A stretch of 64,000 nt of DNA from Firmicutes bacterium TM09-10 (GTDB taxonomy: Bacteria; Bacillota; Clostridia; Lachnospirales; Lachnospiraceae). The notes beneath the pieces are model-generated. The model searched no databases. It was given only the letters and a program-made list of their open reading frames with translations, and was not told the DNA's origin. Every line of letters starts with the position of its first letter. Within the stretch, counting starts at the first letter, position 1. Both the position numbers and the translations under genes were made by a program. The stretch lies in contig QUKC01000004.1 of the NCBI GenBank assembly GCA_003481005.1, positions 142,661 through 206,660 of the forward strand, given 5' to 3'. Shown here one piece after another: positions 43,779 to 52,602 of this stretch.

Positions 43779-45167
43779 ATGGCAGCTTTTGGGAAAAAGA
43801 AAAAAGCTTCTGAATTTCCGGATGTGATACCGGTATCTGAAGCAATTCGAAAAGGTGATATTTTTACAAAACTGACCTGTCTGATCATGGGCGCTGGCAA
43901 TCTTGCAAGAAAACAGATCATACAGGGACTTTTGTTCCTGGCAGGAGAACTTGCATATATTCTCTATATGGTTTTCTTCGGGGCAAAGGCTCTGCAGAAT
44001 TTCGTTACGCTGGGTACCGAAACACAGAAAAAGGTTTTCAATGAAGCAACACAGGTTTATGAGTATGCGACAGGCGATAACTCCCAGCTCTGCCTGCTCT
44101 ATGGTGTTATTACGATCTTTGTGACAATTGGATTTATCCTGCTGTGGAGAGGTGCAATCCGCTCCTCCTATATTGCACAGAAAGCACAGGAAGCAGGAAA
44201 GAAGCCGATTACCTTCGGCCAGATTTTAAAAGACTTGAAAGATAACAGGATGTATCAGCTCTTCCTGTTTTTCCCGTTCCTGGGAATTATATTGTTTACG
44301 GTAATGCCTCTGGTATTTATGATCCTGATGGCATTTACCAATTATGACCGAGATCATTTGCCGCCAGGTCAGCTGTTTGACTGGATAGGCTTCCAGAACT
44401 TTGCCAGAGTATTAAATGCAGGCGGAGCACTTGGAGAGACCTTCTGGAAGGTGCTTGGCTGGACGATCATCTGGGCTATTTTTGCAACCTTCTTAAACTA
44501 TATCTTTGGTATTATCCTGGCGATCATCATCAACCGGGAGGGGACGAAGTTCAAAGCCTTCTGGCGTTTTATCTTCGTGCTGACTATCGCTGTGCCTCAG
44601 TTTGTATCCCTGTTGGTAGTCAACACCATGATCCAGGAGCACGGTGTAATCAATCTGCTGTTAAAGGAGCTGTTCGGTGTTGGACCGCTGCCGTTTTTGA
44701 CCAATGCAACCTGGGCGAGAGTGACAGTTATTGTCATTAACCTCTGGGTCGGCATTCCTTATACGCTGCTTGCAGTAACCGGTATTTTGAAGAATATTCC
44801 TGCAGAGCTGTACGAAGCGGCAAAGGTGGACGGCGCAAATGCATTTGTTACCTTCTTTAAGATCACCATGCCGTACATGATGTTTGTCATGACGCCGAAT
44901 CTGATTACAACCTTTACAGGGAATATCAATAACTTCAACGTTATTTACCTGTTGACAAACGGCGCGCCGGCCTGCGATACCTATTACCGCGGTACTGCGG
45001 GTAAGACGGATCTGCTCGTTACCTGGCTGTACAAGCTGACAATTGATAATAAGGACTATAACCTGGGTGCCGTAATCGGTATCCTGACCTTTATCCTGAT
45101 GGCAACGTTGTCTCTGATAACGTACAGACGGACCGGATCCTATAAAAACGAGGAGGGATTCTCATGA
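43779..45167 (+). CDS. Sugar ABC transporter permease (MalF-like)
   Basis: 462-residue inner-membrane permease, longer than most because of an N-terminal part with extra helices (about 45-70 and 100-120). The ATPase-docking EAA loop reads EAAKVDGANAFVTFFKITMP at about 345. GGAAAGGAAGAATACG precedes the ATG. It overlaps the MalG-like gene by 4 bp. No ATPase gene is nearby, so it probably uses a shared MsmX/UgpC-type ATPase. Confidence 0.92.
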   Translation: MAAFGKKKKASEFPDVIPVSEAIRKGDIFTKLTCLIMGAGNLARKQIIQGLLFLAGELAYILYMVFFGAKALQNFVTLGTETQKKVFNEATQVYEYATGDNSQLCLLYGVITIFVTIGFILLWRGAIRSSYIAQKAQEAGKKPITFGQILKDLKDNRMYQLFLFFPFLGIILFTVMPLVFMILMAFTNYDRDHLPPGQLFDWIGFQNFARVLNAGGALGETFWKVLGWTIIWAIFATFLNYIFGIILAIIINREGTKFKAFWRFIFVLTIAVPQFVSLLVVNTMIQEHGVINLLLKELFGVGPLPFLTNATWARVTVIVINLWVGIPYTLLAVTGILKNIPAELYEAAKVDGANAFVTFFKITMPYMMFVMTPNLITTFTGNINNFNVIYLLTNGAPACDTYYRGTAGKTDLLVTWLYKLTIDNKDYNLGAVIGILTFILMATLSLITYRRTGSYKNEEGFS

Positions 45168-46036
45168 AAAACACCAGACAGAATTCAGCAAGCATTAAAA
45201 AGAAAGTCACCAATGTGCTTGTGCATTTGTTTCTGACGATCCTTTCCGTGATCTGGGTATTCCCGATTTTCTGGGTAGTCCTGTTATCCTTCAGAGAACA
45301 GAAAGGACAGTATATCACATCGTTCTGGCCTAAAAAGTTTACGACGGCAAACTATGTGAAGCTGTTTACAGATACTGCACTGTTCAATTTCCCGAAGTGG
45401 TTTTTGAATACGCTGTTTGTAGCAATTTGTTCCTGTATCCTGACAACATTCTTTGTTTTGGCGATTTCCTATTGTCTGTCCAGACTCCGGTTTAAGATCC
45501 GTAAGCCTTATATGAATGTTGCCATGATTCTTGGAATGTTCCCCGGCTTTATGTCCATGATCGCCGTTTATTATATCTTAAAGGGCTTTGGACTGACCAA
45601 GGGTCCCATGATCTTCCTGGCGCTGATCATGGTATATTCCGGCAGTGCGGGGTTGGGCTTCTACGTATCCAAAGGCTTCTTTGATACGATTCCGAAGGCA
45701 CTGGATGAAGCTGCAATCGTGGACGGCGCAACGAAATGGGATGTCTTTTCCAAGATCATTATGCCGTTGTCGAAACCGATCATTGTAAGCACGATCATGA
45801 CTTCCTTCATGGCTCCCTGGCTGGATTTCATCTTCGCAAAGGTAATTGCAGGTGCGGATCCGAGATATTATACGGTTGCGATCGGTCTGTACACGATGCT
45901 GACCAAGGAAAATATCGTAAATTGGTATGCCTGCTTCGCAGCTGGCGCGGTTTGCGTTTCCATTCCAATCGCTATTCTGTTCCTGTATTTGCAGAAATAC
46001 TATGCAGAAGGTATGTCCGGAGCAGTTAAGGGCTGA
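45164..46036 (+). CDS. Sugar ABC transporter permease (MalG-like)
   Basis: 290-residue second permease with six membrane helices and the EAA loop DEAAIVDGATKWDVFSKIIMP at about residue 185. Its ATG lies within the stop of the MalF-like gene (ATGA), so translation is coupled. Together with MalF-like it forms the channel for the sugar delivered by the binding lipoprotein. A terminator follows, then the amylase gene. Confidence 0.94.
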   Translation: MKNTRQNSASIKKKVTNVLVHLFLTILSVIWVFPIFWVVLLSFREQKGQYITSFWPKKFTTANYVKLFTDTALFNFPKWFLNTLFVAICSCILTTFFVLAISYCLSRLRFKIRKPYMNVAMILGMFPGFMSMIAVYYILKGFGLTKGPMIFLALIMVYSGSAGLGFYVSKGFFDTIPKALDEAAIVDGATKWDVFSKIIMPLSKPIIVSTIMTSFMAPWLDFIFAKVIAGADPRYYTVAIGLYTMLTKENIVNWYACFAAGAVCVSIPIAILFLYLQKYYAEGMSGAVKG

Positions 46037-46085
46037 TGGCAGTTTGTAAGGACTGACAGCAGACAGCCGGGAAATAGTTTTACAG

Positions 46086-46118
46086 CAGGCGAAAACGAAT
46101 ATCGTTTTCGCCTGTTTT
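46086..46118 (+). terminator. Terminator of the permease genes
   Basis: CAGGCGAAAACGA (46086-46098) and TCGTTTTCGCCTG (46102-46114), perfect 13-bp stem, then TTTT. Confidence 0.9.
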
Positions 46119-46158
46119 GCTACTGAAAACAAAGATCTGCAGAAAGGCGGATATAGGG

Positions 46159-47748
46159 ATGAAAAAGAGACTGAGTTTAATACTATGCGTAGTGCTTCTT
46201 TGTCAGCTGCTCTCAGGATGCGGGAAAACGACGGAGACTGTCAGGGAGCCGGACGATGCATACCGCTGCTATTATGAAATTTTTGTCGGTTCGTTTTGCG
46301 ACAGTGACGGAGACAAATGCGGCGATCTAAGCGGAATCACAGAAAAGCTGGATTACATCGAAGATATGGGTTTTACCGGGATCTGGCTTACACCGATCAT
46401 GCCGTCACCGACCTATCACAAATATGACGTCACAGATTATTACGGGATCGATCCGTCCTTTGGAACGATGGAGGATTTTGAGACACTGCTTAAGGAATGT
46501 CATAAACGCAATATCCGGTTGATTATGGATTTGGTGTTCAATCATACCTCCAGCAGCCATCCGTGGTTTTTGGAGGCCTGTGATTATTTGGAGCAGCTTG
46601 GAGAAAAGGAACCGGACGAAAACGAGTGCAAGTATGTGAACTATTATAATTTTGCAAAGGATCAGGCACAGACTCCAAACTGGTATCAGATAGGCAGCTC
46701 TGACTGGTACTATGAGGGGGTTTTCTGGGATGGTATGCCGGATCTGAATCTGAACAGTGAAGCGGTCAGAGAAGAGCTGGAGCAGGTTGCCTCGTTCTGG
46801 CTGGACAAGGGTGTAGACGGCTTCAGACTGGATGCAGCGAAGGAATATTTTACAGGATATGCAGAAAAGAATATAGAGGTTTTAAACTGGTTTAAAACCT
46901 ACGTGAAAAGTGTAAAGCCGGAGGCATATCTGGTAGCAGAGGTCTGGGAAGGACAGGGAGTGCTGCAGGAATATTACAAAAGCGGGATCGACAGCTTATT
47001 TAATTTCCCGGCGTCACAGCAGGATGGCGCGATCATAAAGACTGCCAAGGCAAGAGTGACTCCCCAGCAGTTTTTCTCCTGGATGGAAAAGCAGCAGACT
47101 GCAGACAGACTGGCAAATCCGGATTATATTGATGCACCGTTTATCAGCAATCACGATACCACCAGGATCAGCGCCCAGTGCGTCAACAACGAAGAGCAGA
47201 TGAAATTTGCGGCAGGGTTGATGATGATGATGCCCGGCAGTCCCTTTGTTTATTACGGAGAAGAGCTGGGGATGAAGAGCTCCGGAACAAAGGATGAAAA
47301 CAAGCGCCTTCCAATGTACTGGTCTGCACAGGATTTGTCTAAGACACCGGATGCGCCTCAGGCAGCAGATGCAGTGGAGCAGAAGTTTCCGTCTGCGGAG
47401 GAGCAGGAAAAGGATCCGGGGTCCATTTTACAGTATTATAAGAACGCCATTAAGTTGCGCAGAAGCAATCCGGAAATCGCGAGGGGAAGTATAAGTGTTC
47501 CGGACGGAGAGCTTCCGGAAGATACCGGTGTGCTTTTGACAGAATGGGAAGGAAAGGTAAGTGTAATTTTATGTAATAATGCAACGGAATCTGTGGAAAT
47601 AGACTTGCAGCAAGCCCTTCCGGAAGGTTATAATTATACTCTAAAGGGCAGTTTAAACGTTGGAGATCAGCAGGAAAAGCTGGAGAATAACAAGCTGGAA
47701 TTGCCCGCCTATGGAATTGTGATCTTGGAACAAAGCGGGGTGGATTAA
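46159..47748 (+). CDS. Lipid-anchored GH13 alpha-amylase-type glycosidase
   Basis: 529-residue outside-facing enzyme anchored by a lipobox LLSGC, Cys21. The GH13 barrel is complete: region I MDLVFNHTS, region II DGFRLDAAK with nucleophile Asp225, region III AEVWE with acid Glu261, region IV SNHDTT with Asp333. The QDGxxxxDLSG-like start and the middle region resemble oligo-1,6-glucosidase/alpha-amylase subfamilies that cut maltodextrin-like glucans. It probably feeds the MalE-F-G transporter. The gene lies 3 bp before a second binding lipoprotein gene. Confidence 0.93.
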   Translation: MKKRLSLILCVVLLCQLLSGCGKTTETVREPDDAYRCYYEIFVGSFCDSDGDKCGDLSGITEKLDYIEDMGFTGIWLTPIMPSPTYHKYDVTDYYGIDPSFGTMEDFETLLKECHKRNIRLIMDLVFNHTSSSHPWFLEACDYLEQLGEKEPDENECKYVNYYNFAKDQAQTPNWYQIGSSDWYYEGVFWDGMPDLNLNSEAVREELEQVASFWLDKGVDGFRLDAAKEYFTGYAEKNIEVLNWFKTYVKSVKPEAYLVAEVWEGQGVLQEYYKSGIDSLFNFPASQQDGAIIKTAKARVTPQQFFSWMEKQQTADRLANPDYIDAPFISNHDTTRISAQCVNNEEQMKFAAGLMMMMPGSPFVYYGEELGMKSSGTKDENKRLPMYWSAQDLSKTPDAPQAADAVEQKFPSAEEQEKDPGSILQYYKNAIKLRRSNPEIARGSISVPDGELPEDTGVLLTEWEGKVSVILCNNATESVEIDLQQALPEGYNYTLKGSLNVGDQQEKLENNKLELPAYGIVILEQSGVD

Positions 47749-47751
47749 AGA

Positions 47752-49464
47752 ATGAGACGAAAACGCTGGCTGGCTGCTATTTTGGCGGCAGGGACAGCCT
47801 GCACAGCACTTTTGGGGTGCGGCAGCAGACAGATCGTAGGCACTGAGATGGCGCGGTCAGGGAAATCCTCCGGGAAAGAACTGCAGGCATGGGAGGAGGC
47901 AAAAAGTACGCCTTATGGAAAATATCCGGAGCTGATCACCTATACCCTCGGAAAGATGACCGGCGGTAATCGTTCCAATATGCCGGAGCAGGACACCTAT
48001 GAAGATAACGTTTATACGAGATATCTCCGGGAGTGCTTAAATATCCAGAACAAGGATGTATTCGAGGCAATGGAGGATCAGTATACGGCAAACGTTGATA
48101 TGGCGATCGCATCGGGAGAGCTTCCGGATGTCATGGTCATAGAAGATCGGGAGACTCTGATCCGGCTTGCCGAAGAGGGAATGATTGCTGATCTGAGCGA
48201 GGCATTGGAAAACTGCGCCAGCGACGGAATAAAGGCGATGTATGACAGCTACGAGGTGTCTGCGCTGGATTCTGCGATGATCGACGGAAGGCTGATGGCG
48301 CTTCCGGAGCCAAGCTTTGGAGACGGCCCGAATCTGTTGTGGCTGCGCAGGGACTGGATGGACAAGCTTGGGCTTGAAGCGCCGGATACCATGGAGGAGG
48401 CTGTAGAGATCATACGGGCATTTGTGGAACAGGATCCCGGAAATAACGGAGAAGGCAACACCATCGGCCTGGTGTGCCATTCCGATCTGACCGGAGAAAC
48501 AGGATATCGTTATGAATTTCAGCTGAATACAATTTTTGCATCCTACAATGCATTTCCGAAGCAGTGGATTTTGCAGGAGGACGGCACAGTGGTTTACGGG
48601 TCGGTTCAGCCGCAGATAAAAGAAGCACTTGCCGGAGTGAGAAAATTGTATGAAGAGAAGCTGCTGGATGATAGCTTTATGCTCCGTACGATGACAAATA
48701 TTGCGGAACTGATCATAGACGGAAAGTGCGGTTCGTTTTTCGGTCCCTGGTGGGCGCCGAACAATCCGCTGATGGAAGCGATGGAGAAAAACCCGGATGC
48801 GGTATGGGAGCCCTATCTGATCCGGACGACAGAGGATGGAAAGCTGCAGTATTATGATCAGAATCCGAGCTACAAATATGTTGTGGTGCGAAAAGACTTT
48901 GAGCATCCAGAGATCGTATTTAAAATGGCAAGTGTAATGTTCGACAAAATGCGCACAGAAGGACAAGATAACGAAGAGCTTGCGTATTATTTCCAGACCA
49001 ACGTGGATTCTACAGCGCGGCCCATCTCCATCAATATTGATTACAGCGATGCGCTGCATCGCTGCTATGAGGATATCAATGCTGCACTGACCGGAAAAAA
49101 GGATCCGGATGAGCTGCAGGTTCTCGAATATGCCTATTATGTAAAATGCAAAGACTACCTGGATCATTCGCAGTCTGCAGACGCGGAAACCTGGGCGGCC
49201 TATGAGTCCAGGATCCGTGCCTGTGCCCTGTTGGATAATAAAGACCTGGAGGTATGCAGTACTGCCTTTTCCGGGGAGACGGAAACCATGAAGACGAAAT
49301 GGTCGAAGCTTCAGGAAATGGAAAAGAAACTATATCTGGAAGTCATCACAGGAGTGAAGGATCTGGATGAATTTGACAGATTTGTGGAAGAATGGATGGA
49401 AGCGGGCGGAGAGCAGATTACGCTGGAGGTAACAGAAGCGGTGCGGGAAGCGAAAGGGGCTTGA
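47752..49464 (+). CDS. Extracellular solute-binding lipoprotein (LipO-like)
   Basis: 570 residues with lipobox ALLGC, Cys23, and a family 1 binding-protein fold of the larger type that pairs with YesM/YesN and LplB/YtcP permeases. No permease genes follow, so it is an orphan here. It starts 3 bp after the amylase stop and must be co-transcribed with it. It might hand ligands to the MalF/G permeases or present them to the sensor kinase; that is inference. Confidence 0.85.
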   Translation: MRRKRWLAAILAAGTACTALLGCGSRQIVGTEMARSGKSSGKELQAWEEAKSTPYGKYPELITYTLGKMTGGNRSNMPEQDTYEDNVYTRYLRECLNIQNKDVFEAMEDQYTANVDMAIASGELPDVMVIEDRETLIRLAEEGMIADLSEALENCASDGIKAMYDSYEVSALDSAMIDGRLMALPEPSFGDGPNLLWLRRDWMDKLGLEAPDTMEEAVEIIRAFVEQDPGNNGEGNTIGLVCHSDLTGETGYRYEFQLNTIFASYNAFPKQWILQEDGTVVYGSVQPQIKEALAGVRKLYEEKLLDDSFMLRTMTNIAELIIDGKCGSFFGPWWAPNNPLMEAMEKNPDAVWEPYLIRTTEDGKLQYYDQNPSYKYVVVRKDFEHPEIVFKMASVMFDKMRTEGQDNEELAYYFQTNVDSTARPISINIDYSDALHRCYEDINAALTGKKDPDELQVLEYAYYVKCKDYLDHSQSADAETWAAYESRIRACALLDNKDLEVCSTAFSGETETMKTKWSKLQEMEKKLYLEVITGVKDLDEFDRFVEEWMEAGGEQITLEVTEAVREAKGA

Positions 49465-49528
49465 TTTTACCGAGGGTTTGTGCAAAAATAAAATACGGTA
49501 AAAAGGAAAGGTGCCAATGGAGGTAGTC

Positions 49529-51028
49529 ATGAGAGGAATTGATACACCTGTCAGAAAAATGCGGAGAGAGATTTTTAAAGAGATCGCGCAGCTTGCATAT
49601 CATTCTGACAATCTGAATGATGATGTAGAAGCGTTACCCTATAAAATTGTGAATCCTGAAACTCCGATTTATCGGGAAAGCATTTACCGGGAGCGTGAAA
49701 TAGTAAGAGAGCAGATCCGGCTTGCGATGGGGCTGTCGCTTCGCCCGGAAGACGCACCGGTGCATGTGACACAGGGGCTGGAGGAGAGCAATATTGACGA
49801 AAAATATTACGAGCCTCCGATGATCCAGGTGATTCCCTCGGCATGTAATGCCTGCCCTGAAAATGAATATTGTGTAACAGACCGTTGTATGGGGTGTGTA
49901 GCACATCCGTGTCAGGTTGTATGCCCGAGAGGGGCGATCAGCACCGTAAATGGCAAGTCGGTCATTGATCAGAGCAAATGTATTCGCTGCGGTAAATGTA
50001 AATCGGTATGTCCTTACGATGCAGTTTCCCATCAGCAGCGACCCTGCAGCGCAGCCTGCGGTGTGGGTGCGATCGGCAGCGATGGGGCCGGCAGAGCGGT
50101 TATCGACAGCGAGAAGTGTGTCACCTGTGGCCAGTGTATGGTAAGCTGTCCCTTTGGTGCAATTGCAGATAAATCCCAGATTTTTCAGCTGATCCATGCC
50201 CTTGAGTCCGGCAGAGAGATCATTGCACAGGTAGCGCCTGCGTTTGTCGGTCAGTTTGGTCCTGCAGCGACGCCTGGGAAGATCAAGACCGCGTTAAAGC
50301 AGCTTGGCTTTGCAGATGTTTATGAAACCGCCATCGGAGCCGATATCGGAGCGGCAACAGAAGCGGAGCATTATGTGAAAGAAGTGGCAACCGGAGAACT
50401 GCCGTTTCTGCTGACGTCCTGCTGTCCCTCCTGGTCAATGCTGGCAAAGAAATTCTTCCCGGAGACCATCGATAAAATCTCCAACGCCCTGACACCTATG
50501 GTAGCGACTGCACGTGTCATCAAAAAAGAGCATCCCGATGCATCTGTTGTGTTTATCGGTCCCTGTGTGGCGAAAAAGCTGGAGGCTTCCAGAAGATCCG
50601 TTCGTTCCGATGTGGATTTTGTCATTACCTTTGAAGAGCTTACCGGTATGTTTGAAGCAAAGGGAATTGATATTACAAAGGTAGAGGAAGAAACACCGAT
50701 TATGGATGCGACCTCAGTAGGTCGTGGGTATGCTGCGTCAGGTGGTGTGGCAAGTGCTATCGAGAAGTGTGTACAGGAGTATTATCCGGATACAACCGTT
50801 CATATTGAGCATGTCGAAAGTCTCGCAGACTGTAAAAAGATCCTGATGCTTGCAAAGCTGGGGAAGAAAAACGGCTGCCTGATTGAAGGAATGGCGTGTC
50901 CCGGCGGCTGTATTGCAGGTGCTGGTACCAATGTTGCAATTTTGCAGGCCCAGAAAGCACTGAGCAGCTTCCAGAATGAGGCAGAAAGAAAGCTTCCGCC
51001 ACAGAACGCGATGGACGAGGCAAAGTAA
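49529..51028 (+). CDS. Monomeric [FeFe] hydrogenase (group B type)
   Basis: 499-residue cytoplasmic hydrogenase that evolves or oxidises H2. A Cys-rich N-terminal part (about 108-225) contains two ferredoxin clusters ([24 protein letters not shown]) and extra Cys ([24 protein letters not shown]). The H-cluster motifs are L1 TSCCPSW, L2 GPCVAKK and L3 EGMACPGGC, the pattern of group B enzymes. The ATG at 49529 follows GGAGGT; earlier in-frame starts at 49511 and 49517 are possible. Maturation genes are not in the window. Confidence 0.92.
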   Translation: MRGIDTPVRKMRREIFKEIAQLAYHSDNLNDDVEALPYKIVNPETPIYRESIYREREIVREQIRLAMGLSLRPEDAPVHVTQGLEESNIDEKYYEPPMIQVIPSACNACPENEYCVTDRCMGCVAHPCQVVCPRGAISTVNGKSVIDQSKCIRCGKCKSVCPYDAVSHQQRPCSAACGVGAIGSDGAGRAVIDSEKCVTCGQCMVSCPFGAIADKSQIFQLIHALESGREIIAQVAPAFVGQFGPAATPGKIKTALKQLGFADVYETAIGADIGAATEAEHYVKEVATGELPFLLTSCCPSWSMLAKKFFPETIDKISNALTPMVATARVIKKEHPDASVVFIGPCVAKKLEASRRSVRSDVDFVITFEELTGMFEAKGIDITKVEEETPIMDATSVGRGYAASGGVASAIEKCVQEYYPDTTVHIEHVESLADCKKILMLAKLGKKNGCLIEGMACPGGCIAGAGTNVAILQAQKALSSFQNEAERKLPPQNAMDEAK

Positions 51029-51085
51029 ATTTTGCGGAGGCAGCAGAGCTTTTCCGAAAGCCATAGAGCAACAAACAAAAAAAGA

Positions 51086-51115
51086 GAAACCGTCTCGGGG
51101 AAAAGAGACGGTTTC
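51086..51115. repeat. Perfect hairpin before gltX
   Basis: GAAACCGTCTC (51086-51096) and GAGACGGTTTC (51105-51115). It lacks a T-run on the + strand but has an A-run before it, so it is a poor terminator for the hydrogenase gene and would fit a minus-strand terminator better. Confidence 0.6.
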
Positions 51116-51134
51116 GTTCATGGAGGATGAAAAA

Positions 51135-52589
51135 GTGACAAAGATCAGAACCCGTTTTGCACCCAGCCCGACCGGACGGATGCATGTAGGAAATCTGCGT
51201 ACGGCACTGTACGCATACCTGGTGGCAAAACACGAAGGTGGAGACTTTATCCTTAGAATTGAGGATACCGATCAGGAGCGTTATGTAGAAGGCGCGGTGG
51301 ATATTATTTATCGTACGATGGAAAAGACCGGTCTGGTGCATGATGAAGGTCCGGATAAAGACGGCGGCGTAGGCCCTTACGTTCAGAGCGAGCGTCAGGC
51401 AAGCGGAATTTATCTGGAATATGCCAAGCAGCTGATCGCAAAAGGCGAAGCTTATTACTGCTTCTGTGATAAAGAGCGTCTGGCAACCTTAAACCGGGTT
51501 GTCGCAGGCAAGGAAATCAATGTATACGACAAGCATTGCCTGCATTTATCCAAAGAAGAGGTAGAAGCAAAGCTGGCAGCAGGGGTCCCTTATGTAATCC
51601 GTCAGAACAATCCGACGGAGGGAACCACAACCTTCCATGATGAGATTTATGGAGATATCACGGTAGATAATTCCGAGCTGGACGATATGATCCTGATCAA
51701 ATCCGACGGCTATCCGACCTATAACTTTGCAAACGTTGTAGATGATCATTTGATGGGCATTACCCATGTTGTACGCGGAAATGAATACCTTTCCTCTTCT
51801 CCGAAGTATAACAGACTTTATGATGCCTTTGGATGGAAGGTGCCGGTATACATTCATTGTCCGCTGATCACAGACGAGGAGCATCACAAGCTTTCCAAAC
51901 GCTGCGGTCATTCCTCCTACGAGGATCTGATCGATCAGGGCTTTGTGACGGAGGCCGTTGTCAATTTTGTGGCACTGCTTGGCTGGAGCCCGGAGGGCGA
52001 GAATGAGATCTTTTCTCTGGAAGAGCTGGTGAAGGAATTTGATTATCACCGGATGTCGAAATCCCCTGCAGTATTTGATTATACCAAGCTGAAATGGATG
52101 AACGGCGAATATATCAAGAAGATGGATCATGAGACCTTTATGGAGCATGCAAAGCCCTATCTGGAAAAGGCTTTGACAAAGGGACAGGATCTGGATAAGA
52201 TCGCAGACATGGTTCAGACAAGAATTGAAGTATTTCCTGAAATCGAAGAGATGGTAGATTTCTTCGAGACCCTTCCGGAATATGATCCTGCCATGTATGT
52301 ACATAAAAAGATGAAGACAACCAAAGAAAGCGCCCTGGAGGTTTTAAAAGAACTGCTTCCGCTGTTGGAAGAGCAGGAGGACTATACCAACGACGCACTG
52401 TATGCGCTTCTGCTTTCCTATGTGGAGAAAAAGGGCTGTAAGAACGGCTATGTGCTGTGGCCGGTTCGTACTGCAGTTTCCGGTAAGCAGATGACTCCTG
52501 CAGGTGCAACGGAAATCATGGAAATCCTTGGAAAAGAGGAATCTTTGTCCAGAATCCGCAAGGGAATCGAACTTTTGGAGCAGGCATAA
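51135..52589 (+). CDS. gltX: Glutamyl-tRNA synthetase
   Basis: Class I synthetase, 484 residues. The HIGH-type motif is HVGN in [16 protein letters not shown] and the KMSKS-type motif is KLSKR in [11 protein letters not shown]-terminal anticodon-binding helices span about 320-484. GTG at 51135 is preferred because GGAGGA lies 8 bp upstream and the product starts with the usual short lead [11 protein letters not shown]; an ATG at 51120 is the alternative. The helicase gene follows 13 bp after the stop. Confidence 0.95.
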   Translation: MTKIRTRFAPSPTGRMHVGNLRTALYAYLVAKHEGGDFILRIEDTDQERYVEGAVDIIYRTMEKTGLVHDEGPDKDGGVGPYVQSERQASGIYLEYAKQLIAKGEAYYCFCDKERLATLNRVVAGKEINVYDKHCLHLSKEEVEAKLAAGVPYVIRQNNPTEGTTTFHDEIYGDITVDNSELDDMILIKSDGYPTYNFANVVDDHLMGITHVVRGNEYLSSSPKYNRLYDAFGWKVPVYIHCPLITDEEHHKLSKRCGHSSYEDLIDQGFVTEAVVNFVALLGWSPEGENEIFSLEELVKEFDYHRMSKSPAVFDYTKLKWMNGEYIKKMDHETFMEHAKPYLEKALTKGQDLDKIADMVQTRIEVFPEIEEMVDFFETLPEYDPAMYVHKKMKTTKESALEVLKELLPLLEEQEDYTNDALYALLLSYVEKKGCKNGYVLWPVRTAVSGKQMTPAGATEIMEILGKEESLSRIRKGIELLEQA

Positions 52590-52602
52590 ACAGGAGTATT
52601 TT

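Noticed and set aside
48037..49167. 376-codon minus-strand frame opposite the second binding lipoprotein gene
   Set aside because: Antisense to a well-supported gene, with His/Arg/Ile-rich composition typical of shadow frames and no ribosome site.
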